Below, piece by piece: positions 44,113 through 52,402 of a DNA stretch of 64,000 nucleotides; positions within the stretch are counted from its first letter, which is position 1; each line of letters opens with the position of its first letter. This DNA comes from Cohnella luojiensis (GTDB lineage: Bacteria > Bacillota > Bacilli > Paenibacillales > Paenibacillaceae). The stretch covers positions 43,003 through 107,002 of the forward strand of contig NZ_SOMN01000018.1 in the NCBI RefSeq assembly GCF_004564235.1, written 5' to 3'. A program made the position numbers and the translations under genes. The notes beneath the pieces were generated by a model. It had not been told where the DNA came from and did no database searches. It was given only the letters and a program-made list of their open reading frames with translations.

Positions 44113-45980
44113 ACGTTCCCCAACTCCTCTAATTGTAAAAGGTACAATCGCGCCGTTGTCTTCGCCGTCTTAACGATCCTTGCGGCTATATCCGCCGTAA
44201 GCATCGGATGCTGAACGACGGTTTCCAATCGCTCGAAATGCTTCTCGTCCGAGTCGCTGTGGTATAACAGGAACGATACCTGCTCGTCGCTTAACCCCAA
44301 CTGATCGCGAATCATCTCTCCCCAATAACGCGCCATCCTGCAGCCCAGCCCTTCGATGATCCACATCGCGCCGATTAAATCGTACGGATTATCGCGACTT
44401 GCCCGTTGGAATAGATAGGCGGACAGCGCCTCGCTGCCGATATTCTTCTCCCCTGCCTGAATAGTTGCCAGATCGCCGCCGACGGAGACATAGTTACGCT
44501 CGAGGATCTGGAAGTCCCGGTGCTCATCTCGCGCATGGGCGATAAACGTCGAACGAAGCTCGATATGCTCGATCGCGATATAGGATGCAGCGCGGGCAAT
44601 CCATTGCGAGCCGTCAATCACCTGCTGTCGGATATTTTCCATAAGCGCCTTATAATCATTGAGCGTGAATTTATCGTGATATAGCTTGCGGATAATCGGG
44701 ACTTGCGCTAGTTTCTGTTCGAAATCGATCCAAGTTTGGACGAGTTGCCTCACGAGCTGTTCCTGTACGGAATCGGCTGAATCATATTCCAAGTGGGGTG
44801 CTTCCGGTCGACGTTCTTTGAAGGTGCGAATTGCCCCTTGCCCCTTGGCCTGTGAACCGACGACGGTCAGCAGCATATAAGAGGTCTGGAATCTTCCGCT
44901 TTCCGGAACCATGCATAGCACCTGCTCTCCCGGCGAGAGACGATCCGAATTAAGCAACTCCTCCAGCATAATATAGATGGAAGCCGCGCCCGTATTGCCT
45001 TTCGTGTATAAATTCGTAAACCATTTCTCTTCCGGGATCGTCAGCCCGCCTAGCTGCAGCAGCCGGAAGATCTCTTCGCGGAAAAAATGGGACGAATAAT
45101 GGCACACCATCCAATCGATCGCCGATGGATGAATTCGACCTTCCTCCACGAGTTCAAAGAAACGGTTCACCCCCACCTTCGGCATTTCGTTAACGAGCCG
45201 GATATCCTGCTTCAGGTTAACCGCCCCATCATCCGCGGCATCATGAATGGATCGGTAATCCAGCCAGGAATTCAGTTGCTCGTTGTCCTTATTCGTTCCC
45301 GCATACATGCAGACGTCGTATTTGTTCGCATAGGATTGGTTGTCAATCCATTCGATGCGCAAGGACAATCCGGATGCCGAAGGTTTATGCTGTAACACGG
45401 CTGCACCTGCTCCATCGGAGAGCATGAATCGGAGAAAATCGGTGTCGAAAGGTACCGGACGATCCATGTGCGCCGTTTGCGCTTCGAAGCGGGTATGCTT
45501 GAAGGCACGGCTTGGAAACTCGCTGGCGCAGGAGACAGCGGTTGCGTGATCCCCGGATAATACGTGCAGATAGGCATTCTTGAGCGCGTGCATGCCGCTG
45601 GCACAGACTCCGTGATGGGTTGCGATTTCCATAGCGGGCAAACGGCTCTCGGCATGAACCATACTGGCGAAGCCCGGGACAAGGAGATCTCCCTGCGTCG
45701 TGGCCGCGGCCAGAAAACCGATACGGTCCTCGAGCGACTCGACATTGCGATCAAGCGCGTCCCGGATGGCTAGGGATGCCATCTCCGCATTCGTATATTG
45801 GCTCTTCTGTTCCTTGTCGATGGCGTAATGCCGATAACGAATTTGATTTTGTTCGAGGATGCGACGTTTCGATTTCGAGCCTTTGCCTCCTACTCGTCCG
45901 AGGTAATCTTCTATCTCATCGTTGCCAATCGGCGGGCCGGGAAGAAATTTCCCAATGCTTGTAATATAAACCGGGATCAT
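44109..45980 (-). CDS. Fusion of a KAS III (FabH-like) domain and a heme-oxygenase-like diiron domain
   Basis: A 623-residue protein; ATG 45980 with GAGGAG seven bases upstream. Residues 1 to about 360 form a ketoacyl synthase III fold with the Cys-His-Asn triad visible: Cys in THHGVCASGMHAL, His in VCHYSSHFF and Asn in TKGNTGAASIY. After a linker, about 385-623 is a helical TENA/heme-oxygenase-like domain with carboxylate and His motifs (YIAIEHIELR, HARDEHRDFQ, HSDSDEKHFE) of iron-dependent oxidases such as UndA. This suggests condensation of an acyl chain followed by an oxidative step, as in a specialised lipid or natural product. Product unknown. Confidence 0.85.
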   Translation of the reverse strand: MIPVYITSIGKFLPGPPIGNDEIEDYLGRVGGKGSKSKRRILEQNQIRYRHYAIDKEQKSQYTNAEMASLAIRDALDRNVESLEDRIGFLAAATTQGDLLVPGFASMVHAESRLPAMEIATHHGVCASGMHALKNAYLHVLSGDHATAVSCASEFPSRAFKHTRFEAQTAHMDRPVPFDTDFLRFMLSDGAGAAVLQHKPSASGLSLRIEWIDNQSYANKYDVCMYAGTNKDNEQLNSWLDYRSIHDAADDGAVNLKQDIRLVNEMPKVGVNRFFELVEEGRIHPSAIDWMVCHYSSHFFREEIFRLLQLGGLTIPEEKWFTNLYTKGNTGAASIYIMLEELLNSDRLSPGEQVLCMVPESGRFQTSYMLLTVVGSQAKGQGAIRTFKERRPEAPHLEYDSADSVQEQLVRQLVQTWIDFEQKLAQVPIIRKLYHDKFTLNDYKALMENIRQQVIDGSQWIARAASYIAIEHIELRSTFIAHARDEHRDFQILERNYVSVGGDLATIQAGEKNIGSEALSAYLFQRASRDNPYDLIGAMWIIEGLGCRMARYWGEMIRDQLGLSDEQVSFLLYHSDSDEKHFERLETVVQHPMLTADIAARIVKTAKTTARLYLLQLEELGNV

Positions 45981-46050
45981 TGCAAGTCTCCTCAAAGTAA
46001 GTTGGTGCGTTCGTTGATTTAATCATCGACGATGACATCATTCGTGTCTA

Positions 46051-46070
46051 GTACTATCATTTTGTAGTAC
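46051..46070. promoter_or_regulatory. Inverted repeat upstream of the KAS III/diiron operon
   Basis: GTACTA and TAGTAC flank 8 bases, about 70 bases upstream of the operon start; a second perfect palindrome (TCATCGACGATGA) lies at 46023-46035. Both are in the promoter region and could be repressor operators. No regulator gene is adjacent. Confidence 0.35.
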
Positions 46071-46099
46071 CGTGAGCGGCAGACGGAAAACAAGAACGC

Positions 46100-46133
46100 A
46101 AAAAGACCGTAAGCCCATTCGCTTACGATCTTT
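46100..46133 (-). terminator. Rho-independent terminator of the DinB-family gene
   Basis: On the minus strand AAAGATCGTAAGC pairs with GCTTACGGTCTTT and is followed by T residues. It lies about 28 bases after the DinB stop. Confidence 0.8.
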
Positions 46134-46161
46134 CCGCAAAGTGAAAACCGTCACTTATGGA

Positions 46162-46638
46162 TCAGCTGCCGGTCAGCTTCTTATAGGATTTAATAGTGCC
46201 GATGTGCATGCCTTCGTGATACAAGTTAAAGCTCAGGAATTCTCCGATAGTCGCCAGCTTCATGCCTGCCGAAGTCGTGTAAGGCGGGACGACGTCTACG
46301 TTCAACCTGGTGCCGAGCGATTCCTGCACTCTATCCAACTGTTCGATTAGCAGCCTTTCAAGCTCAGGCAAAGTCGGCGCAGGTGTCGAGACGTCTGCCG
46401 TTAAGGGAGACGAGCCCGTCTCGAAACGCTCCTTGATTCCCTTAGGCAGATGAAGCGGTAAGCCCACGTAATGAAAAGCAAACCGCTCTAGTACAACATA
46501 GATGTGCCCGAGATTCCACCGGATCGAATTGCGAAAGCCGTCAGGAATGACATCAGCCTGCTCTTCCGTTACGCCAGCCATCAGCTTAAGCGTTTGCCCC
46601 CGTACGAAACGGAGTTGGTCAAATAGCGATTGATCCAT
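46162..46638 (-). CDS. DinB-superfamily protein
   Basis: A 158-residue four-helix protein with the three-His metal site typical of DinB/YfiT-like proteins, visible as NLGHIYVV and NLYHEGMHIG. Members include thiol (bacillithiol) S-transferases that detoxify electrophiles. No specific substrate can be read. Monocistronic, with its own terminator. Confidence 0.88.
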   Translation of the reverse strand: MDQSLFDQLRFVRGQTLKLMAGVTEEQADVIPDGFRNSIRWNLGHIYVVLERFAFHYVGLPLHLPKGIKERFETGSSPLTADVSTPAPTLPELERLLIEQLDRVQESLGTRLNVDVVPPYTTSAGMKLATIGEFLSFNLYHEGMHIGTIKSYKKLTGS

Positions 46639-46695
46639 ATTATACCTCCCGCGAATCGAATTTCAGCTATTATAGCATAAATGTGCCAGCGCTAA

Positions 46696-47154
46696 TCATT
46701 TTAGTATAAGCTCCATCGGATCATTACAAAGCGTATATCCATTTCTTACATAGAAGTTCCTGCTCTCGTCGTTAGGCCACACCATAATGAATTCATACTT
46801 GTTCTCCGTTGCCCATTTCTCGATCTCCCGTAGGACTTGACTTCCAATCCCTTGCGACCGACAACTAGGAAGGGTATACACATTGGTCATGTAAGCGAAT
46901 GGATAAGTAATGCGCCCCGGTCTTGGCACCTTGTCTATCAGCTGAATGTATACGTGTGAAACAATATCCGCATCCACTTCCGCAACCCAAATATGCCAAC
47001 GTTCCCCACGGATCGCTTCTACCAGGAATTCTCTGCATTCCTGCGCAAATAACTCATAATCCCCGTTCACTTCCGGCTGATGCTCTAACGTGAAATCCCA
47101 TCTCATGCGAATCAGCGCTTCCATGTCCTCTTCTCCTGCTTTTCGGATATTCAT
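46696..47154 (-). CDS. GNAT-family N-acetyltransferase
   Basis: A 152-residue acetyltransferase. The acetyl-CoA-binding motif A appears as YMTNVYTLPSCRSQGIGSQVLREIEKWA, with VWPNDESRNFYVRNGY as motif B. The start at 47154 has GGGAGATGG upstream. Substrate unknown. Confidence 0.9.
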   Translation of the reverse strand: MNIRKAGEEDMEALIRMRWDFTLEHQPEVNGDYELFAQECREFLVEAIRGERWHIWVAEVDADIVSHVYIQLIDKVPRPGRITYPFAYMTNVYTLPSCRSQGIGSQVLREIEKWATENKYEFIMVWPNDESRNFYVRNGYTLCNDPMELILK

Positions 47155-47199
47155 GGTCCATCTCCCGTATGTCTGAGTAAAACCGTATTTCGCTTACTT

Positions 47200-47778
47200 T
47201 TATCCATCACAGCGCCTTTTCCACTCCTGCTTTGCCCACTTCCAATAGGAATCTACCTCTTTGGCAGTTCTGACTCTTTGCCTATCAATCCAAAGAACAG
47301 GTTTTCCACTTGAACTATCAATTGATAACACTGCAACGCTTGCTAGTGTATGAGATGTAAGTTTTATATCTAATCCCTTGCCCCAACTTTTCAGATTACT
47401 AACCTTATTAATAACATGATAATTGAAGTACGAAACAGTATCTTTATTCTCGGTGAAAGTAAAATAATCTCCACATTGACAGTTAATTTCTATTGCATGT
47501 ATTGTTTTAGAAAGATCATGATAACAATGCCGGAATTTATACTTTTTGAGACAACTGGGACAAAACCACGCATCATTACACGCCATATGCGCCAACTTTA
47601 TGAATTCCAGAATCATTTCCTTTTGATCATCTGGTTCGTATTGGGATAAGCTTTTAATTTCTTGAACAAAGAACTGAAAAATCTTTAGAAACTTCCCGCT
47701 TCCATAAGAGTTCCTTAGTATTTTCGACATGTTATTAATAATCTTAACTTCATTATCCAGTACAGAAATATTCGACAT
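47200..47778 (-). CDS. Zinc-ribbon protein of unknown function, AT-rich
   Basis: A 192-residue protein with GGAGG seven bases before the ATG. A Cys/His cluster is consistent with a zinc ribbon (WFCPSCLKKYKFRHCYHD and INCQCGDYF). The C-terminal 60 residues include VLWIDRQRVRTAKEVDSYW. It is much more AT-rich than its left neighbours and may mark the start of the acquired region. I do not recognise the family. Confidence 0.6.
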   Translation of the reverse strand: MSNISVLDNEVKIINNMSKILRNSYGSGKFLKIFQFFVQEIKSLSQYEPDDQKEMILEFIKLAHMACNDAWFCPSCLKKYKFRHCYHDLSKTIHAIEINCQCGDYFTFTENKDTVSYFNYHVINKVSNLKSWGKGLDIKLTSHTLASVAVLSIDSSSGKPVLWIDRQRVRTAKEVDSYWKWAKQEWKRRCDG

Positions 47779-47872
47779 ATATAGCCCTCCAATATCATGA
47801 TGATATTGAAGTTACCCTAAATTGGCACGTTTAGAACACTAGTGTCAATAAAGTATAATTGGTCAACTTAGT

Positions 47873-48268
47873 TCAACTCTGTGCATACAGTCGCTCCACA
47901 AAAGGAACATCCGCCGGAGCCCACTCATATTCCAGCAACTCGTCCCGTTCCGCCCAACGATACTCGTCGTGATCCGTCAGGCGATTTTCACCAGTTGAGT
48001 ATTTCGCTAAGTAAGCTATAAGCTTAATACGAACCGTCCCATAGTCATGCTCGTTAACTCCAAACCAAACATAAGGCTTGATTTCGATGCCCATCTCTTC
48101 CCGCAGTTCCCGAATCAAGCATGTTTCCGGAGATTCACCCGGTTCGAGCTTCCCTCCGGGAAACTCCCACATTCCAGCTTGGGACTTCCCTTTTTTCCGC
48201 CTCGCGATCAATATCTGCCCCTGCTCGTTCTTAATAATAGCCGCAGCCACTTTGATCATCCGTTTCAC
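47873..48268 (-). CDS. Nudix hydrolase, MutT/8-oxo-dGTPase type
   Basis: A 131-residue protein with a complete Nudix box (GGKLEPGESPETCLIRELREEMGIEI). The N-terminal KVAAAIIKNEQGQILIARRKKGKSQAGMWEFPGGK is typical of MutT-like (d)GTP pyrophosphohydrolases. Starts: GTG 48268, or ATG 48259. It lies 9 bases downstream of the DUF3427 fragment; Nudix genes are known neighbours of such helicases. Confidence 0.92.
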   Translation of the reverse strand: MKRMIKVAAAIIKNEQGQILIARRKKGKSQAGMWEFPGGKLEPGESPETCLIRELREEMGIEIKPYVWFGVNEHDYGTVRIKLIAYLAKYSTGENRLTDHDEYRWAERDELLEYEWAPADVPFVERLYAQS

Positions 48269-48277
48269 TTCGCCTTC

Positions 48278-48793
48278 CTACACGATGACTTTATTAGCAG
48301 CCGGTACCATCGCCGGAGGCATATCGACCTTAAGCCGCCATACGAAGCTCATAGGTTTATTCCCCTCATGCTTCACGTACTCGGCCTCACCAAGAAAAAC
48401 AAACGGAGAAGTATAGTTGTGCTCCTCCTTGTACTCCCGGACGAATAAGGCAATCCGTGTCCCCAGCTGCTTATGATGAATGTATCTTTGCGCCGTTTTA
48501 GAGTCCTCGGATGTCCGACTTTGTGTTTGCCAGTGAAACAACCGCTCGTTAATCGCATAATCCTCGTACAGCGTGGACGGCAAGAAATCTTTATCCGACT
48601 TATTGAGCGTAATGAAGAAGATATCCGTCGTCTTCTCCTCGAAATATTTCACGCCCTCCCGGAAGCTCGGAGCCTTCTCCTCGTTCCAATAGCCGAATGC
48701 AGCCAAGATATGATCCATCGAGTAACTGCAATGGATGTCCAACGGGCAAGCGTATTTTACTTCAACTACACTCAGAATTTTTGTAAACCTATT
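48278..48793 (-). pseudogene. C-terminal DUF3427 fragment of a DEAD/DEAH helicase
   Basis: The open frame encodes the DUF3427 domain that ends large superfamily-II helicases with a PLD nuclease domain (YACPLDIHCSYSMDHILAAFGYW, NERLFHWQTQSRTSE, RIALFVREYKEE). Coherent sequence continues upstream of the first available start (TTG 48742) to about 48793, where it stops abruptly. The helicase body is gone. The break coincides with the left end of the AT-rich restriction-modification segment. Confidence 0.7.
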
Positions 48794-49103
48794 TCAAGAA
48801 AAAGATATATTTATTTTTCTGGTCTTGAAATTCGACAAAGCAGTCCGATCGGCTATCTGTTACATGGCCTGAGAGTTTGGAAAATGTTAATTGTGTAGAT
48901 ACTTTAATTTGATGTGGGTCAAAAACTAAATGAGATAGAAATCGCTTGGAAAAGGACCTTAAAAGAGCCTCGTCGCGAAAAATATCTGAGAATATTTCTC
49001 TTAAAAAATCCTCCTGTAACTCTCGGTATCCCTGATTTAACAAGCGATAAATACGAGTGAACAATGTTGACAGCTCTGATATCCCATCATTGTACATGTC
49101 CAC
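48789..49103 (-). pseudogene. Truncated N-terminal fragment, possibly a PD-(D/E)XK nuclease-type protein
   Basis: A 104-residue frame starting at ATG 49103, with a helical N-terminus (SELSTLFTRIYRLLNQGY) and an end (SRSDCFVEFQDQKNKYIFFLK). That end resembles the first catalytic strands of PD-(D/E)XK proteins but stops before a catalytic E-x-K. It ends exactly where the DUF3427 fragment begins. Weak family support; it could also be a small intact protein of unknown role. Confidence 0.4.
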
Positions 49104-49127
49104 TTTGTTCTATAAAGGGGAAAAGAG

Positions 49128-49553
49128 ATGGATAAAGTTACTCCGGAAACTCGAAGTAAGATTATGAAATCAATAAAGTCGAAATCCAAACTTGAAGATA
49201 TCGTTTGCAAGGAGCTCTGGAATCGTGGATTTCGATTTCGAAGAAATGTCCGAACATTGATGGGGCAACCAGACATTTCCATAAGCAAGTACAAGATAGT
49301 TATCTTCCTAGACTCCTGTTTCTGGCATTACTGCCCAACCCATGGACATACTCCGTTATCCAACGTCGACTACTGGCAGAAGAAAATATATAAGAACATC
49401 AAAAGAGACATACTTGTTAACAGTTATTATGAAGAAAAGGGGTGGAGTATTTTACGGATATGGGAACATCAAATCCGAAACAATTTGGCCTATACAATCA
49501 AACAGATCATGGATTTCATTGCTGAAGCAAAACAAAAAACTATGAAAATATAA
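49128..49553 (+). CDS. vsr: Very short patch repair (Vsr) endonuclease
   Basis: A 141-residue endonuclease that nicks T:G mismatches produced by deamination of 5-methylcytosine. The Vsr motifs are visible: KIMKSIKSKSKLEDIVCKELWNRGFRFRRN, LMGQPDISISKYKIVIFLDSCFWHYCPTH with catalytic Asp and FWH, and WSILRIWEHQI. Start at 49128 with GGGG about 10 bases upstream. It is encoded beside a C5-cytosine methyltransferase, as is usual. Confidence 0.93.
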   Translation: MDKVTPETRSKIMKSIKSKSKLEDIVCKELWNRGFRFRRNVRTLMGQPDISISKYKIVIFLDSCFWHYCPTHGHTPLSNVDYWQKKIYKNIKRDILVNSYYEEKGWSILRIWEHQIRNNLAYTIKQIMDFIAEAKQKTMKI

Positions 49554-49694
49554 CGAAACACCTTATCCTGTAAGGCTTCTCGGGATTCCATTTCTTGTTA
49601 ATCGTTTTAGCCTTGTTTATCCAAAATTAGCTTGAATTAATGCTTTTGTCTACACGCAGTCTAGCTACTCATATCTGAACATAAGCCAAATAAG

Positions 49695-49729
49695 CTCATG
49701 AACCGAATGAGAGTTATTCGGTTTATGAG
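49695..49729. other. Hairpin between the convergent vsr and restriction genes
   Basis: CTCATGAACCGAAT pairs with ATTCGGTTTATGAG around GAGAGTT. No T-run; it may act as a bidirectional transcript end. The remainder of 49554-49950 has no gene-like frame. Confidence 0.5.
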
Positions 49730-49895
49730 TGACGATTATTAATGTTTAAAACTTGGGTTTTGCCTATTTTCTCTTGATTCCAATAATTTTATGGGCAACG
49801 ATACTCCGCCTGTTTCGCACTCGACATAACTCCAAGGTTACGAAAATGAGCAAGCAAAGCATAATCTATATTTTGGCAATCAGCAAAAACAAACT

Positions 49896-49919
49896 ACCTG
49901 CACTTATATAAGTTCAGGT
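49896..49919 (-). terminator. Probable terminator of the restriction-modification operon
   Basis: A near-palindrome (ACCTGCACTTA/TAAGTTCAGGT), followed on the minus strand by a T-rich stretch (GTTTGTTTTTG), lies about 30 bases after the endonuclease stop. Confidence 0.55.
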
Positions 49920-49949
49920 TGTCTTTAACTTTATACAGAATAAGTACGT

Positions 49950-50900
49950 TCACCATGCCTCATGATGTGTAAAAATACTAGGTGGATTCCCTCTTAACCT
50001 GATGTCAAATTTTAAACTAGGTTCTACCTTTGAACTTGCGTTATGTATTCTTGCAGAAACTTCCCAACCTTCATCGCATGCGATTATTATTGTATTATCA
50101 GACTCAGGTTTAAAATAAATTCTATATATATCATTAGGTAATCGGAGTCTGGGCATTCTCATCATTGGTACAGTTGTACCTGCCGCTCTATTAAGAGTTC
50201 CCAATATTGAGAATCCCTGAACTATCGTCATATTGTTAGAGCTGTCAGCTATTATTTTATAAAAATCATTTCTCCCTAATAAATAACTCATCAATCGCGA
50301 AGGGACGATTCCTGGGTTTGCTGCGTTTAATCTCTGTAATTCATTAATAAATGCAGAAAGGATAGGTATATAAAAGCGTTGTGCTTTATCATCAATTTCC
50401 GACCAAAGAGCTCTTGCACGTCTTAACTCAACTAACTCGTTAAAAAAAGGTCTAATTTCATCAAAGTATTCTGTAGAAGCAGGAATCCCCAGCCATTCAC
50501 TTCCGAAATCAATGCTTTGAGATAATCTTGAATGTTTCACTGCATTATGATTATGCTTTACAGAAAATCCTATTTCCCAATCATTTTGCCTTCTAATTGC
50601 AAGTACATCCCTAACATCACCACGTCTGCCCGCAGCATCGGATTGGATTGATAAATATAATGGTACATTGGTTAACGGTGTTGACAATTGTGGTTCAAGC
50701 CTTACTAAAACCCTTGTAGCTGCATCTGCTGCTTGCCGAAGTTTATTTTGTAAATTTATCTCTGCATCATCAAAAGCATCCCTAGCCGTAATGAGGGCTG
50801 GGGATGCTTCAATGTTTACCGGTTGTGTTCTCACTAAAAGATTATGAAATGATTTCAAGCATGCGTACTCGAAAGCCTTTCCATTTAATGTCTGACTCAC
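49950..50900 (-). CDS. HaeIII-family type II restriction endonuclease (predicted GGCC)
   Basis: A 316-residue endonuclease. The family motifs are NGKAFEYACLKSF near the start, GRRGDVRDVLAIR, and EIGFSVKHNHNAVKHSRLSQSIDFG, which contain the likely catalytic acidic and Lys residues. I choose a GTG at 50900 (VSQTLNGKAF), directly after the methyltransferase stop. The frame extends to 50957, which would overlap the methyltransferase gene by 56 bases. Family members cut GGCC; that specificity here is inferred. Low GC compared with the rest of the window. Confidence 0.88.
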   Translation of the reverse strand: MSQTLNGKAFEYACLKSFHNLLVRTQPVNIEASPALITARDAFDDAEINLQNKLRQAADAATRVLVRLEPQLSTPLTNVPLYLSIQSDAAGRRGDVRDVLAIRRQNDWEIGFSVKHNHNAVKHSRLSQSIDFGSEWLGIPASTEYFDEIRPFFNELVELRRARALWSEIDDKAQRFYIPILSAFINELQRLNAANPGIVPSRLMSYLLGRNDFYKIIADSSNNMTIVQGFSILGTLNRAAGTTVPMMRMPRLRLPNDIYRIYFKPESDNTIIIACDEGWEVSARIHNASSKVEPSLKFDIRLRGNPPSIFTHHEAW

Positions 50901-50901
50901 T

Positions 50902-51879
50902 TCATACACCAACCTCAACAAGATTTTTGTTTTTGTTTTTAATTTTAAAAGCTTCATCCAGGCTAGACTTTAATGCAACTGCTATTACTTTAGCAAGCTC
51001 AACGGGAACGGCATTCCCAATTTGCTTGTATTTCGAAATTAAATCTCCCTGAAAAATTAGATTCGGAGGAAATGTTTGAATTGCTGCTGCCTCCTGCCAC
51101 GATAATCTTCTTGTAATACCTTCCCCAAACTTCCACAAATCTTTATGGATTTTCTCCATTGCTGGTGATGAAGGATGAAGTGCGACTTGTTTTGCCATTG
51201 CAGGAATTGTAAATGACACTTCATTCCAATCCCTTTTTCTGTTTCTACTCATATATCTAGAAGAATAAGGCGCATTGCAAATGTCTTCTTCATTTGGAGT
51301 TGGTATGTTCCGTAGTGCATCCTCGAGAGTCAGCGTGTATTCAAAAGCATCAGGCATCTTGAAAGTATATTCAAGCTCCTTATTGATTCCAACTAGAATA
51401 ACACGCTTTCTGTCTTGTGGAACTCCATAATGAGCAGCATTTACCTCGAATGGGAGTACATTGTAACCTTTATCGCTAAAATCTTCAATTATTGCTTCAA
51501 GTATTTTACCATCACCACCAAGAGTCAAAATCCCTTTTACATTTTCAGCAACAAACGCATGAGGTTTTTTAACTCCGACCAACCCAGCAAAAAATCTATA
51601 TAATGAATTTCTGTTGTCATCAATTTTTCGCGGACCTGCTAAACTAAACCCTTGGCAAGGAAATCCACCTAGAATAACATCTGTATTTGGAACTTCATTA
51701 AAATTAATATCTTTAATGTCTTTATCAACAACTTTTGCTTTCGACCATGTACGATGTGTCTCACATGCATCTGTATTAATGTCATTTGCCCAAACGGTCT
51801 TAAAGCTACCACTCTTTTCAAAACCCATATCTAACCCGCCTGCTCCACAGAACAGGGAAACAACAGAAAATTTACTCAT
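50902..51879 (-). CDS. C5-cytosine DNA methyltransferase of the HaeIII-like system
   Basis: A 325-residue enzyme that protects host DNA. Motif I FCGAGGLDMGFEKSG, catalytic PCQGFSLAGPRK (Cys in PCQ), ENV motif AENVKGIL, QDRKRVILVG, and the C-terminal QIGNAVPVELAKVIAV motif are present. The ATG at 51879 has GGAGGGG upstream; an earlier in-frame start at 51921 is less likely. It is the first gene of the R-M operon. Confidence 0.92.
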   Translation of the reverse strand: MSKFSVVSLFCGAGGLDMGFEKSGSFKTVWANDINTDACETHRTWSKAKVVDKDIKDINFNEVPNTDVILGGFPCQGFSLAGPRKIDDNRNSLYRFFAGLVGVKKPHAFVAENVKGILTLGGDGKILEAIIEDFSDKGYNVLPFEVNAAHYGVPQDRKRVILVGINKELEYTFKMPDAFEYTLTLEDALRNIPTPNEEDICNAPYSSRYMSRNRKRDWNEVSFTIPAMAKQVALHPSSPAMEKIHKDLWKFGEGITRRLSWQEAAAIQTFPPNLIFQGDLISKYKQIGNAVPVELAKVIAVALKSSLDEAFKIKNKNKNLVEVGV

Positions 51880-52154
51880 AGTGTTGCCCCTCCTCATAGT
51901 CGTGATACTATTATTCGACAAAACTAGCCACTATCCCTCCGGAACATTTGTTCTCACTTCATTATATTTTAAACGCACAACATTTACAATTAACAATAAT
52001 TATCGTGTGTTCCTTAGATAATATTTCACTACCACTAAATTAAGCAACAGCTCTGTAAGAACGAAAATCTCCTGCGCTAGTCAACTCCTTTCATAACTCC
52101 TTCATAATAGACCGGTAATAGCCCCCAAACTTGACATTCTCGAAGCGCCAAAAG

Positions 52155-52328
52155 TTAAACCAACTTATGCTGATACCACTTTTTCCCGCGAATCGCTCCC
52201 TTTAGCGCTGCCTCTCGCTCCGTGCCGACATCGCCGCCCTTGTGGTTCACTTTGTAATCGAGATTGAATTGTTTGATGCCCTTTACGATGTCGGGCGTCA
52301 GCATCTCCTTCGCATCATATACGAGACG
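52155..52328 (-). pseudogene. Remnant of an unrecognised gene's C-terminus
   Basis: An open minus-strand frame encodes LVYDAKEMLTPDIVKG, NLDYKVNHKGGDVGTE, IRGKKWYQHKLV and a TAA. It is GC-richer than the R-M genes next to it and has no start codon. It probably belonged to the chromosome before the AT-rich segment arrived. I do not recognise the parent. The rest of 51880-52400 holds only the palindrome listed separately. Confidence 0.45.
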
Positions 52329-52350
52329 TCAATTTACAATTTCATACTAA

Positions 52351-52396
52351 TTATAACACAAAAACAAGAACATATGTTCTTGTTTTTGTGTTATAA
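52351..52396. promoter_or_regulatory. 46-bp perfect palindrome with SOS-box-like core, also a terminator
   Basis: Every base from 52351 to 52373 is complemented by 52374 to 52396 with no loop base. The centre, AAGAACATATGTTCTT, contains GAAC-N4-GTTC as in Gram-positive LexA boxes (CGAACRNRYGTTYG). It lies 6 bases beyond the stop of the PLD-nuclease gene and would also form a U-rich hairpin ending the six-gene operon. Confidence 0.7.
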
Positions 52397-52402
52397 CCAT
52401 TC

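Noticed and set aside
49554..49950. Possible small genes between vsr and the restriction gene
   Set aside because: No frame with a start signal; only hairpins are visible.
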